Counted from the stretch's first letter, positions 47,811 through 56,096 are shown. The stretch is DNA of 64,000 nt from Haloprofundus marisrubri (GCF_001469955.1 NZ_LOPU01000029.1:776970-840969); one strand, 5' to 3'. Made by a program: numbers and translations. Notes: a model not told the origin generated them from the sequence alone.

Positions 47811-49322
47811 TCAGAAGAAGTCCGTGAGGCCGGACTGCCCGTCGTCGCTGTCGGCTTCGTCCGCGTCACCGCCGTCGGCGGCCGATTCGGATGCGCTGTC
47901 GTCGACTTCGGCCGCCTCGGCCGCCGAGTCGGTTCCGTCAGGGTCGTCGGTGCTCTCCACCCCGTCGGCCGAGTCGCTTCCACCCGCCGCCTCGGCGTCG
48001 CCATCGCTTCCGCCGCTCGGTGTTCCGGCGAACGCGCCGCCGGAGTGCGCCTCCATCGCCTCACCGCGGAGTTCTCCCGCGTCTTCGACGATGGACTGGA
48101 CTTTGTTCGTCGACTCGCCGCTGCCGGTGACGTGGGCGACGTGTTTCTCCTCGAACTCGTAGTACGCCGCCATCGCCACGGTGAGGTCTCTCGGCTTGCA
48201 GTGGTGGGTCATCACCGAGAGGTACGGGACGATTCGGCGACGGGCGATGCTCATGCTCACGCCGCTGGACTCGGCGACGCGACGCGCCACCTCGTCGCCT
48301 GTCTTGTCCTTCGAGCGCCAGAACTGCGGGCGGCCGTAGCGCGTCCACCCGCCTTTCGTGCCGTCGCGGGCGGCGGCGACGCCCGCGGCGAGGTTGTCGC
48401 CGGCGTAGCGCCAGTAGCTGTAATCCTGACTCGCGCGCACGCGACCCAGCCACCGGTCGGCGTTGGCGAGGAACTCGTAGGCGCGGGCGATCTCTTCGCC
48501 CTCGTACACGTCGAGCATGTTGTCCTCGACCCACTTCGTCAGGTCGTCGGGCGTCTCGTCGACGTCGTAGGAGGTGTACAGCGCCTGCTGCGCCGATTCC
48601 TCTTTGAGGACTTGGTCTAAGAACTCGAAAATCCCCACAGAACGGTCACGGTCGCTCGTCGCCACCGACTCCTCGGTGATTTCGTCGCGGCCCTCCGCTG
48701 CCGCTTGGAGGTCGTTGACCGCGCCGCGGAGGTCGCCGCTGTTGGCGTCGGCGATTCGCTGTAGCGCCTCCGATTGGTACTCGATTCCCTCCTGTCGGCA
48801 GATGTCGCGGAGAACGGGGACGATGGAACGAGCGCTCACGTCGCGGAACTCGATGGACTCGCAGGCGTTTCGGAGGCCGCGACTCATCTCGTAGAACTCG
48901 TTTGCGATGAGCACCATCGGCTGTCCGGCCTCCTTGACGAGTTTCGTGATGGCGCGTGCGCCGCCGCGGTCGTAGTTGCCGTGGATGTTGTCCGCCTCGT
49001 CGAGAACGATGAGTTGACGGCCCGACTCTCCCTTGCTCGACCCGCCGAGCGTCGCGTTCATCGCCGCGCGTCCGGCGAAGCGTTCGATGACCGAGGCGGT
49101 TCGCTGGTCGGAGGCGTTCAACTCGACGGTCTCCCAGCCCATATCGTTGGCCAGTGCGTGCGCCGCCGAGGTCTTGCCGACGCCGGGACTCCCGTAGACG
49201 ATAATCGCATCACCGTGGTCGTCCCACGACTCGGCCCACTCGCGGAACTGGTCGCGGGCTTTGTTGTTGCCGCGTATCGCCGACAGCGACCGAGGGCGAT
49301 ACTTCTCCGTCCAGTCGCTCAT
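47811..49322 (-). CDS. rfcL: replication factor C large subunit
   Basis: Clamp-loader subunit that opens PCNA with RfcS. A 503-residue protein with AAA+ motifs: WTEKYRPRSLSAIRGN, VYGSPGVGKTSAAHAL (Walker A), LIVLDEADNIHG (Walker B), RNACESIEFRDVSARS. The C-terminal collar domain follows, then an acidic Ser/Asp/Glu tail of about 100 residues ending QSGLTDFF, a PCNA-interacting peptide (Q-x-x-L-x-x-F-F). No intein. The ATG at 49322 is preferred over an ATG three codons upstream because MSDWTEKYRP is the family start. It is the last core-type gene; mobile-element genes begin on its 5' side. Confidence 0.97.
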   Translation of the reverse strand: MSDWTEKYRPRSLSAIRGNNKARDQFREWAESWDDHGDAIIVYGSPGVGKTSAAHALANDMGWETVELNASDQRTASVIERFAGRAAMNATLGGSSKGESGRQLIVLDEADNIHGNYDRGGARAITKLVKEAGQPMVLIANEFYEMSRGLRNACESIEFRDVSARSIVPVLRDICRQEGIEYQSEALQRIADANSGDLRGAVNDLQAAAEGRDEITEESVATSDRDRSVGIFEFLDQVLKEESAQQALYTSYDVDETPDDLTKWVEDNMLDVYEGEEIARAYEFLANADRWLGRVRASQDYSYWRYAGDNLAAGVAAARDGTKGGWTRYGRPQFWRSKDKTGDEVARRVAESSGVSMSIARRRIVPYLSVMTHHCKPRDLTVAMAAYYEFEEKHVAHVTGSGESTNKVQSIVEDAGELRGEAMEAHSGGAFAGTPSGGSDGDAEAAGGSDSADGVESTDDPDGTDSAAEAAEVDDSASESAADGGDADEADSDDGQSGLTDFF

Positions 49323-49327
49323 ATCAT

Positions 49328-49340
49328 ACACATCCTGTGT
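49328..49340. promoter_or_regulatory. ACACA-TCC-TGTGT inverted repeat, candidate operator
   Basis: ACACA (49328-49332) and TGTGT (49336-49340) are arms of a palindrome, extended on the outside by T and GTA. It lies six bases upstream of rfcL and about 37 bp upstream of the RHH gene. RHH proteins often bind such short palindromes and autoregulate. The same site could affect rfcL. Confidence 0.5.
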
Positions 49341-49376
49341 GTAAAGATTGATGCTACGTTGGTTTGACTATGTTGT

Positions 49377-49769
49377 ATGCCTCGAATCCAACTGGTCGTA
49401 AGAGACGGCCAGAAGGACCGCTGGGAGGACCACGTTGCAGACTCCCCCGGTATAGACTCCGTGTCCGATTTGATACGGACTGCCGTCGAAGAGTTCATTT
49501 CTACCGATGACTCGTCGTCCTCCGAACTTAACGATGAGGTTGTAGACGTGTTGATGGAATCACTCGATGAAATTGAGGGTGACCTCGGAACTATTGAAAC
49601 AAGCCTCGACAAACTCCATCGGCGAAATGTAGAAGAAGACGAGATGGAGTTAATCGTTGAACAGGTCGTCAGGAGTTCGTTGCAGGAGATGTTCGAGGGA
49701 CGAGTAGTCAGGGTCTACGAGGGGGATAAAAAGGAGATGGTGCCGGATGAACTCAAAGATGAGTTCTGA
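49377..49769 (+). CDS. ribbon-helix-helix DNA-binding protein
   Basis: A 130-residue protein with an N-terminal ribbon-helix-helix: MPRIQLVVRDGQKDRWEDHV (strand and helix 1) and DSVSDLIRTAVEEFIS (helix 2). The rest is an acidic coiled coil (LNDEVVDVLMESLDEIEGDLGTIETSLDKL). Such proteins precede integrase genes in haloarchaeal proviruses and plasmids, and may control integrase synthesis. It overlaps the integrase start by 23 nt, consistent with translational coupling. Confidence 0.85.
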   Translation: MPRIQLVVRDGQKDRWEDHVADSPGIDSVSDLIRTAVEEFISTDDSSSSELNDEVVDVLMESLDEIEGDLGTIETSLDKLHRRNVEEDEMELIVEQVVRSSLQEMFEGRVVRVYEGDKKEMVPDELKDEF

Positions 49770-50778
49770 GGACCTTACCCTCACAGAATGGGTAAGTGAG
49801 GACATCGATACCGACCTATCAACGTACGAAATAGAAGTGTTAGTTGAGTATTTGGGTCAGGTAGAGGCGTGGCAGTCAATCCACACTCTCCGCAATCGCA
49901 AGGTTGTCACTCGGCAATTTTGTGAATGGCTAGATGGGAGAAAGACACTCTTTGAAGTCGATAAGCGGACGGTTAAGAGGTGGATGACGTATCTACTGAA
50001 CGACGGCTATGCGCCGCGCTCAGTCCGACAGAAAACATACGCACTGTCTGCGATGTATCGGGAACTGGAAGACTGGAATGAGGTTCCAGAGAACCCTATC
50101 GAACAGATAGACGAAATCGAAAAGTTGAGTCAGACACGTCTAGATGAACACACCGATAGGCAGTACCTCACGATTGAGGAATATGAAACGTTGGTTGATG
50201 CCTGTGATACCCTTCGTGATACTCTGGTCATCCAATTACTCTGGAACACAGGAGTGCGAGTGCAGGAAGCAGTATCGATAACTGAGGACGCTATCGACCG
50301 CGAAAATCGGTCGATTGAGGTTGAGACTATCAAAGGTAACAAGTTCGAGAGTTCCAAGACTCGAACAGTCTACTACAAACGCTCATTCGGGCGTACTCTG
50401 CGGAGGTGGTTGGATGAGGGCGGTCGTAATCGCTACCTTGGTGCGAACAACGGGGACGATGAAGGCCACTTGCTCGTCACCCGGGAAGCACCGACTATGT
50501 TCGTCAACCGTGTCACCGAAATTGTCCGTAAAGTCGCAGATGAAGCTGGCATCCAGACTGAGTTATACGTTGACCAGTCTGGTAGACCTCGAAATCGTAT
50601 CGTGGGACATCTGTTCCGCAAGTCGTACGGCGTCCACAGAACAAAGAATGGGATGCCGATAGCCTATCTAACCGAGCTTATGGGGCACTCAGATATGGAA
50701 ATCACTCGTGAGCATTACCTAAAGTTCCGTGAAGACGACATCCAAGAGGCTGAACGAACATACGCTCCCGGAGTCTAA
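49747..50778 (+). CDS. tyrosine site-specific recombinase (integrase)
   Basis: Catalyses site-specific integration and excision by the phage-integrase mechanism. The N-terminal SAM-like core-binding domain (LVEYLGQVEAWQSIHTLRN ... RWMTYLLNDGYAPRSVRQKTYALSAMYREL) precedes the catalytic domain. Catalytic residues are Arg in TGVRVQEAV, Lys in KGNKFESSKTRTV, HLFRKSYGVH, His in MGHSDMEIT and the nucleophile Tyr in REHYLKF. A GGAG at about 49733 supports the ATG at 49747. Low-GC codon use differs from rfcL, indicating recent transfer. Confidence 0.95.
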   Translation: MNSKMSSEDLTLTEWVSEDIDTDLSTYEIEVLVEYLGQVEAWQSIHTLRNRKVVTRQFCEWLDGRKTLFEVDKRTVKRWMTYLLNDGYAPRSVRQKTYALSAMYRELEDWNEVPENPIEQIDEIEKLSQTRLDEHTDRQYLTIEEYETLVDACDTLRDTLVIQLLWNTGVRVQEAVSITEDAIDRENRSIEVETIKGNKFESSKTRTVYYKRSFGRTLRRWLDEGGRNRYLGANNGDDEGHLLVTREAPTMFVNRVTEIVRKVADEAGIQTELYVDQSGRPRNRIVGHLFRKSYGVHRTKNGMPIAYLTELMGHSDMEITREHYLKFREDDIQEAERTYAPGV

Positions 50779-50927
50779 CGGAACTCGCATCGCGCCTCGT
50801 GCCGGGCAAGGTCAACGAGTCTCTCACCGCGCCCGATGAACACCTTCGTGCCGCAGTAGTCGCACCGGTGCCATCCCGGGTCGTTCTCGCACGCGCTGTA
50901 CCCCTTTGGTTCGAGTCGAGTATCCAT
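50775..50927 (-). CDS. small zinc-finger protein
   Basis: A 50-residue protein with HRCDYCGTKVFIGRGERLVD followed by HEARCEF: two CxxC-like Cys and a His/Cys pair form a single zinc finger. The ATG at 50927 removes an Arg-rich shadow extension. It converges with the integrase gene, overlapping four bases. Likely a small DNA- or protein-binding factor. Confidence 0.65.
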   Translation of the reverse strand: MDTRLEPKGYSACENDPGWHRCDYCGTKVFIGRGERLVDLARHEARCEFR

Positions 50928-51032
50928 ACCGGGGAGACGCCGACCGAGCCCAACCGTCCCGATTCCGTGCAAAGGTCTTCGGGGAGAAAGAAGATGCGCG
51001 CTTGATGGCACGCCGGGGCGTCGAACCAAACG

Positions 51033-51248
51033 ATGACCGAAGAACGCTATGTCGTCGGTGCGATGACCGTGACGCTGACCATCGAGGAAGGCGTGCCTGT
51101 CGAGGCCGAGTGCGAGTGTGAGGAGTTCGCGAGGAACCAGACGAACGTCCTGATGCAGACGTTAGACGAGCAGAAGTGTCGGCACGTGCGGGAGGCCGAG
51201 ATGTTCGCCCACTTCGAGCGGAGAGTGACACCGGTCGAAAACGAGTAG
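51033..51248 (+). CDS. small Cys-rich acidic protein
   Basis: A 71-residue protein (MTEERYVVGAMTVTLTIEEG). A Cys pair in AECECEEFARNQ and another CRH further on could bind zinc. A mostly beta N-terminal half leads to a helical second half. Weak support because it stands opposite its neighbours, but composition is haloarchaeal and the frame is preceded by a good ATG. Confidence 0.5.
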   Translation: MTEERYVVGAMTVTLTIEEGVPVEAECECEEFARNQTNVLMQTLDEQKCRHVREAEMFAHFERRVTPVENE

Positions 51249-51252
51249 TCGG

Positions 51253-51585
51253 TCAGCGGAGCAGGCTCGCGAACGCCCAGAACTCCCTATCGATGATGAC
51301 CTCCACGTCGCACTTGCCGCAGTAGCTGACTAGCCCGGACACGTCCTCCACGCGGACGAGGGCCGCCCTTTGTGAGTCCGACGGGAGGACGAACTCGTCG
51401 AACGAACGGCGCATCCACTTCGCATCGCGACCGAACTGGACGACGCCCACACGGTCGCCGTCAACCTCGACGTGCGGTTCGAGACGGACGACGATACGGC
51501 GCGGGGCAACCCGGGCGATGCCGCACCCGTGCGGGTCGTCTCGTTCGTGGTGGAACGCAACGAACGGGGACTCGAAGGCGCTCAT
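51253..51585 (-). CDS. hypothetical protein, last gene of MCM operon
   Basis: A 110-residue protein (MSAFESPFVAFHHERDDPHGCGIARV). One CxxC (SYCGKCDVEVII) is near the C-terminus. Its ATG overlaps the stop of the mcm gene (ATGA), so it belongs to that operon and is probably translated by termination-reinitiation. No family recognised. Confidence 0.7.
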   Translation of the reverse strand: MSAFESPFVAFHHERDDPHGCGIARVAPRRIVVRLEPHVEVDGDRVGVVQFGRDAKWMRRSFDEFVLPSDSQRAALVRVEDVSGLVSYCGKCDVEVIIDREFWAFASLLR

Positions 51586-53666
51586 CTGCTACCACCTGAA
51601 ACACGGTAGTAGTCGTCATCGTCGGGCCTGTACACGAGTCCCGACTCTCGCATCCGATTGAGTCGCGACCAGATACGTTCGTTCTCGTACTCGACTTCGA
51701 GGGCGTCCACCACATCGTGAACGTATGCGCCGCGCCCCCGGTGGTCGTCATCCTCGCGCTCTTCGATGGCCTGCTTCAGGTCCATCTTCAGCGAGGTCTC
51801 CGACTCCGGCAAGCCGTCGTTCTTGATGGAAAGGTCATACTCACCGTCAGCGAACGCATAGGTGTCGAGCGATTCCTTCCACACCTCGATTGCTCGCTCG
51901 GCGTCGATGGCCTCGACAGTCTCGCTGAGACGCATCCGAGCCATACCTCGGGAGAGCCGGAACAGAGCCTCATACTCACGAGCGGCCACGTCACCGTTCT
52001 CGTCGATGGTCTCCATCCACCCTCGCTTGATAGTCTCTGTTGCCTCACGGGAGAAAATCGGAGTAATCTGCCAAGCAAGGTGGATGAACTTGGTGAACCA
52101 CTCCTTATCGAAGAGGTCGCTGTCGAGTTCCACGTCCTCGCCCGACCCATCGGCTTCCGTCTGAGCGTCTATGATGCCGTCAGCCAAGTTGTCCGCGAGG
52201 TCTTCACCCACATCCGCCATCGATTTGGACTCGAATGCGTAGATGAGGTCGAACCGGGAGAGGATGCTCCCCGGGAAGTCGAACTGGTCGGCAATCGTAT
52301 CCCAGTCGTTGAACTCGTTGTCCACGGGATTGGCGGCGGCAACGATACGGCACTTCGCGGCCATCGAACGCTTCTGCCCACCGACCGCGCGCCGGACGAC
52401 GCCATCTTCCATCGGCGTGTGAAGTTCGTTGAGGTCGCCGTTGTCGTTCTTATCGAGTTCGTCGATGAGGGCGACGCCGCCGTTGCACCGGACGATGTGG
52501 CCCGCGCGGAGGGTATATTCCTGCGGGATGCGCTCGTCCTTCACAGCAGTCGCCGTCAAGCCCTTCGTAGACGAGTTGTCCGCACTGGCGAGGTCTCCAC
52601 GCGGGATAACCTTGTTCAGCCACTTAATCGCGGCAGACTTTCCGTTGCCCGGGTCTCCGACGAACAGGGTGTGCGAATCGCCTCGAATCGAGTCATCACG
52701 AACAGGGATGTCCCCGCCGGTCAGCGTAGTCGCGATGAGGCCACGTTTCTGGGCATCAAGGTCGATGAGATTCGGAGCGAAACTCGCGACCAGCTTCTCG
52801 TAGAAGCCGTCCTGCTCCACCTCCTTTCGAATCTCGTCGGCTTCCTCGTCGTCCACGTCGAGGTCGAGGTCTCCAGCAACACGCTCGAACCCGAGGGCGT
52901 AGAATCGCGCCTTCGAGTGGATGTCGTCGTGGTTCTCGTACTCGTCGTAAACGAGGCCCGTAATCTCCACGTGTTCGCCGGACTCAACCATCCCTACGAG
53001 GCCGCCGTGAACCCGCACGAGGATGTCGCTCAGTTCGACGGAATCGGTGTTCTCCGACTCTTCGACGAGGAGCGTCTGCGTGGCGATAGTGTCGCCACGA
53101 CCGTAGTGGAACCAGTCGGTGCTCTCACACCCTTCGCATCGCCCCGGCTCGGTGAGCTTGTCACGCAGGATGTCTTGATGGACGGACTCCCGTTCGAACC
53201 CGCACTGCTTGCACCGAAAGTGGCCGTCCACGTCGGCCTTGCTGTTATCCGAGGCGCTGATGACCTCGCCTTTGACCGTCACGAGGTCGCCCGAGCGGAC
53301 CTCGTTCGCACGGATTGCTCCAATAGTTGTCTGCTTCGAGACCGGGGCGTTCACGAGGTTCACGTCGGCGAAAGAGTATGGGCTCGTCGTAAGGATATGA
53401 TATAGCCAGAACATGGCTTTTACCCTACTCCAACCGCCGTACACGACCTTCTTACCGAAGTCCTCATCAACGTGCATCACAGCGTCGATGTCCACGGTAG
53501 CGACCCCGCCGTGCTCGTCGCGGTCGGTGTCGGACAGTCGAGAGGCGACTCGCTTTGCCTTATCCTTCAACTCGGACGATTCGTATGGAGCATCGATGGG
53601 GTCGGGAACGTCGTGCGCCCCGAACTTCTCGCTCCGAGCGATGTTCTGCATCTTATTCATCGCCAT
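51582..53666 (-). CDS. mcm: MCM replicative DNA helicase, element-encoded
   Basis: Unwinds DNA ahead of the fork, here probably for replication of the element. The 694-residue protein has a zinc ribbon FRCKQCGFERESV ... CEGCESTDWF, OB fold, Walker A GDPGNGKSAAIK, Walker B VALIDELDKN, sensor AANPVDNEF and arginine finger LSRFDLIYAFE. A winged helix ends the protein (VVDALEVEYENERIWSRLNRMRESGLVYRP). It is the third gene of a four-gene operon. The start may be ATG 53666 or ATG 53660; the latter has an AGGTGAT Shine-Dalgarno-like match. Confidence 0.96.
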   Translation of the reverse strand: MAMNKMQNIARSEKFGAHDVPDPIDAPYESSELKDKAKRVASRLSDTDRDEHGGVATVDIDAVMHVDEDFGKKVVYGGWSRVKAMFWLYHILTTSPYSFADVNLVNAPVSKQTTIGAIRANEVRSGDLVTVKGEVISASDNSKADVDGHFRCKQCGFERESVHQDILRDKLTEPGRCEGCESTDWFHYGRGDTIATQTLLVEESENTDSVELSDILVRVHGGLVGMVESGEHVEITGLVYDEYENHDDIHSKARFYALGFERVAGDLDLDVDDEEADEIRKEVEQDGFYEKLVASFAPNLIDLDAQKRGLIATTLTGGDIPVRDDSIRGDSHTLFVGDPGNGKSAAIKWLNKVIPRGDLASADNSSTKGLTATAVKDERIPQEYTLRAGHIVRCNGGVALIDELDKNDNGDLNELHTPMEDGVVRRAVGGQKRSMAAKCRIVAAANPVDNEFNDWDTIADQFDFPGSILSRFDLIYAFESKSMADVGEDLADNLADGIIDAQTEADGSGEDVELDSDLFDKEWFTKFIHLAWQITPIFSREATETIKRGWMETIDENGDVAAREYEALFRLSRGMARMRLSETVEAIDAERAIEVWKESLDTYAFADGEYDLSIKNDGLPESETSLKMDLKQAIEEREDDDHRGRGAYVHDVVDALEVEYENERIWSRLNRMRESGLVYRPDDDDYYRVSGGSR

Positions 53667-54129
53667 CACCTGCTTTCGCGGTGTCGTTGACGGCTCGAAT
53701 CACCTCTTCCAGCGAGTCGTGCGAGCCAAGCGCCCGGAGGCGGTCGAGCTTACCCGTCTTGTCGTTCACGACGCGGAGGTTCGCACCACTCCGGGCAAGG
53801 CCGACGACCGCCTCGAATAGCTCGTCGTAGTCTCCCTCCGACCGCAGGTCATCGAGGCGCGCTTCGAGGTCTCCGATGCGCTCTTCCTTCAAGCGCTCCT
53901 CCCGGGCCGCACGCTTCCGTTCCTCTGCGTGTTCACGCTTCTCCTCACGGAGTTCTTCGATGCGACGCTCAAGCGAGTCGGTTGTGTCGCCTTCCGTGTC
54001 TTCGGCGTACTCAACGATTTTTGACCTGAGAACCTCCGACTTCGTGTCACCGTTTTCGTCCAGTGCGCGGCAGAACCGGCGACCGAGAGACTCGTCAGTG
54101 ACGACCGAGTGGTTGGTGAATCGGCTCAC
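53653..54129 (-). CDS. coiled-coil protein upstream of mcm
   Basis: A 158-residue protein. The middle is an unbroken charged coiled coil (RRIEELREEKREHAEERKRA) and the N-terminal 40 residues look helical (LGRRFCRALDENGD). The end (DKTGKLDRLRALGSHDSLEEVI) is likely a small globular segment. The GTG start at 54129 has a near-perfect GGAGGTGAT Shine-Dalgarno 12 bp upstream. Its stop overlaps the mcm start region. Possibly a helicase loader or accessory; no proof. Confidence 0.75.
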   Translation of the reverse strand: MSRFTNHSVVTDESLGRRFCRALDENGDTKSEVLRSKIVEYAEDTEGDTTDSLERRIEELREEKREHAEERKRAAREERLKEERIGDLEARLDDLRSEGDYDELFEAVVGLARSGANLRVVNDKTGKLDRLRALGSHDSLEEVIRAVNDTAKAGDGDE

Positions 54130-54209
54130 AGTCCATCACCATCACCTCCGAGAGAGGCGATAGGAGACGGGAGCCACGATACTGTCTGGGTAGGACTTTG
54201 GGCTACCAT
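54126..54209 (-). CDS. 27-residue leader peptide at head of mcm operon
   Basis: A short frame (MVAQSPTQTVSWLPSPIASL plus GGDGDGL) whose TGA overlaps the GTG of the next gene (GTGA). Its ATG is 31 bp from a TATATAAG box, the spacing of a leaderless transcript. The peptide itself has no motif. Its role may be coupling: ribosomes would reach the Shine-Dalgarno site of the next gene. Confidence 0.4.
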   Translation of the reverse strand: MVAQSPTQTVSWLPSPIASLGGDGDGL

Positions 54210-54236
54210 CGTAACAGTATCTTGAGGGAAGGAGTG

Positions 54237-54244
54237 CTTATATG
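54237..54244 (-). promoter_or_regulatory. TATA box of the mcm operon
   Basis: CTTATATG here reads CATATAAG on the minus strand, the best TATA match in the spacer. It is about 30 bp upstream of ATG 54209 and followed by a purine-rich stretch, as in haloarchaeal leaderless promoters. Confidence 0.6.
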
Positions 54245-54303
54245 TTCCCTCGATTTGACAAGTTTTTATGTACCCTTGTCCGATTCCCTCAGAATACGAA
54301 GAT

Positions 54304-54362
54304 ACCCTACCCTGTTAGTAAATAGTAAGTCAGTTAGTATTTAGTAAAGGGGTAGGTAGGGT
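54304..54362. repeat. iteron-like AT-rich cluster within inverted repeat
   Basis: Outer arms ACCCTACC (54304-54311) and GGTAGGGT (54355-54362) are a perfect 8-bp inverted repeat. Between them lie two similar 14-mers, TTAGTAAATAGTAA (54315-54328) and TTAGTATTTAGTAA (54334-54347), identical at 12 of 14 positions and 19 bp apart. Such arrays are typical of replication origins or partition/operator sites. Confidence 0.65.
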
Positions 54363-54420
54363 TTGTATCTCTGAGAACAGCGCCTCTCGCCCCATCCGTG
54401 GGAACGCTTATAGTGTCGGG

Positions 54421-54436
54421 AAGTTTATATAAACTT
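54421..54436. repeat. 16-bp perfect palindrome with central TATATA
   Basis: AAGTTTATATAAACTT is a perfect palindrome. It contains a TATA-like centre readable on both strands. It may serve as a bidirectional promoter, a DNA-unwinding element or an operator. Confidence 0.65.
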
Positions 54437-54560
54437 GTCCAGAGCAACTCGTCTTTAGGTAGGACTTTGGGCGACTCTGGGCCTCGTCTTATTGAGAATC
54501 GGAGGGCGGCAATCGTCGCCCGTCGTTCTCGTTCAACAGTTCTGAGCGGCGGCCACGTCG

Positions 54561-54773
54561 TCACCCGAGGAACTCGTCTGCCTCATCCCCCGGGTGGATG
54601 CTCCCATCGTCTCGATGTTCAACCCACCCCATCTCGCCCATCTCCCGGAGCGTCTCGGCCACGTTGGTGATGCCTGCACCGAGTGCGTTCGCGACCTCCT
54701 CGTCGGTCGAGTGCCCATCTCGGCGGATGTCTGCGATAACGATGCTCCAGATGTCGGACTTGGTGTTCGCCAT
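54561..54773 (-). CDS. small winged-helix DNA-binding protein
   Basis: A 70-residue protein with a compact winged helix: DIWSIVIADIRRDGHSTDEE, then EVANALGAGITNVAETLREMGEMGWVEHRDDGS. The recognition helix is ITNVAETLREM. Small single-domain winged helices are common regulators in haloarchaeal elements. It is divergent from the C5 methyltransferase and could control it or the mcm operon. Confidence 0.8.
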   Translation of the reverse strand: MANTKSDIWSIVIADIRRDGHSTDEEVANALGAGITNVAETLREMGEMGWVEHRDDGSIHPGDEADEFLG

Positions 54774-54902
54774 GTTCGGACTAACGAAATGTCACTGATA
54801 TATGCGCTCGCATCTTGCTACCAGCGACCGCGCCAAACGTCACGATGTGGATAACGGTGACCGCCCGGGAGACTTATCACCGCGTCAGAGTGATGGCCTC
54901 CT

Positions 54903-56096
54903 ATGACCCTCCACGTGCTGGACCTCTTCTGCGGCGCGGGCGGTTTCTCACTCGGATTCAGACGGGCTGGATTCCGCACGGTAGCAGGCATCGACATCGA
55001 CGAAGACGCCCTCGCGACGTTCCGACGCAATCTCCACGACCCTGCTTATTGCCTCAACCTCGGAGAATACGAGGCCTCCGACATCCTCGACCTCCTCGAC
55101 ATCGAGCCAGACGACGTGGATGTCATCATCGGTGGTCCCCCTTGCAAGAGGTTCTCACCGCTGGCTCCAGAGGACGACCCTGATGCCCTCCGGTCGTTGT
55201 TGCAGACATATCTCAACTACGTTGAGGAAATTCAGCCGCGCGCATTTGTGATGGAGAACGTCAAGGGTCTCTCGACCCGTCATCGCGAGTATCTCGATGC
55301 GGTTCTCGACCGCGCAGACGGCCTCAGCTATGATGTCGATTATCGGGTGCTGACTTCATCCGATTTCGGCGTCCCACAGGGCCGTGACCGGATATTCGTC
55401 GTCGGCATCCACGAATCAGAAGGTGTCGAATTTGAATGGCCTGAGCCGACAACGGCGGATGACCCGCCGACCGCGCGCTCAGTTTTGTGGGGAGGTGCTC
55501 TCCCTCGCGATGGATGGCCAAACTCCGAGGAATCGTCCCATCAACCCCATATCGTCGAAAACTGGCGTGAAGGTGGTTACAAAAACGACCCTTACGTCGA
55601 GAAGCAATATCAGATTCGACTTCATCCCGACGAGCCGTCGTGGACAATAACGGCTGGGAATCAGCACTTCCACCCGGGGAAACCGCGTGCACTAACCCCT
55701 CGTGAAGAAGCCTCGCTCCAGTCGTTCCCTCGGTGGTTCGAGTTCGCTGGGTCGAAGGGAAGCGCCTCTCGGCAGGTCGGGAACGCAGTCCCGCCGAAGT
55801 TGGCCAAGCACGTCGGGCGCACACTGCTGGAGTCGCTGGGGGAGCCGGGACGACCTCCCACAGATACTGTAGGAATGTCGATGAAGCAGATTGCTGACCT
55901 CTCCGGGCGGCTCACCGAACGGGAAGTCGAAGCCGTTCTCCTCCGGTCGGCGGGCCTCTCGTGGCGCGAGGTCGGGGACGAAATGGGGGTCACTCTCAAG
56001 ACCGCCTCGAACCTCCAATATCGGGCAGAACAGAAGGTCGAGGAAGCTCGGGAGACTATCGAGGCGTTCGAGCGCCTCACTCGCGGAGAATATTGA
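54903..56096 (+). CDS. C5-cytosine DNA methyltransferase with C-terminal HTH
   Basis: Transfers a methyl group from SAM to C5 of cytosine. Motif I is LDLFCGAGGFSLGFRRAGF, motif IV IIGGPPCKRFSP (PC nucleophile), motif VI VMENVKGLS, motif VIII FGVPQGRDRIFVVG, motif IX PREEASLQSFPRWFEF, motif X RQVGNAVPPKLAKHVG. The catalytic part ends near residue 325; residues 335-397 add LSGRLTEREVEAVLLRSAGLS and a LuxR/sigma70-like HTH. The fused HTH may recognise the target or act as an own-gene regulator. No adjacent endonuclease. Divergent from the winged-helix gene. Confidence 0.95.
   Translation: MTLHVLDLFCGAGGFSLGFRRAGFRTVAGIDIDEDALATFRRNLHDPAYCLNLGEYEASDILDLLDIEPDDVDVIIGGPPCKRFSPLAPEDDPDALRSLLQTYLNYVEEIQPRAFVMENVKGLSTRHREYLDAVLDRADGLSYDVDYRVLTSSDFGVPQGRDRIFVVGIHESEGVEFEWPEPTTADDPPTARSVLWGGALPRDGWPNSEESSHQPHIVENWREGGYKNDPYVEKQYQIRLHPDEPSWTITAGNQHFHPGKPRALTPREEASLQSFPRWFEFAGSKGSASRQVGNAVPPKLAKHVGRTLLESLGEPGRPPTDTVGMSMKQIADLSGRLTEREVEAVLLRSAGLSWREVGDEMGVTLKTASNLQYRAEQKVEEARETIEAFERLTRGEY

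Larger units (their letters stand above)
54189..54472. repeat. 15-bp direct repeats flanking the origin-like spacer
   Basis: GGTAGGACTTTGGGC occurs at 54189-54203 and again, identical, at 54458-54472, 269 bp apart. They bracket the TTAGTA repeats and the palindrome. The two copies lie in unrelated reading frames, so the repeat is at the DNA level. Confidence 0.75.

Noticed and set aside
51717..53405. Plus-strand frame of 562 codons
   Set aside because: Antisense of the MCM gene; no recognisable domain, and composition is not acidic.
54334..54564. 76-codon minus-strand frame in the origin-like spacer
   Set aside because: It runs through the palindrome and into the iterons, has a GTG start without a good upstream signal and has no domain.
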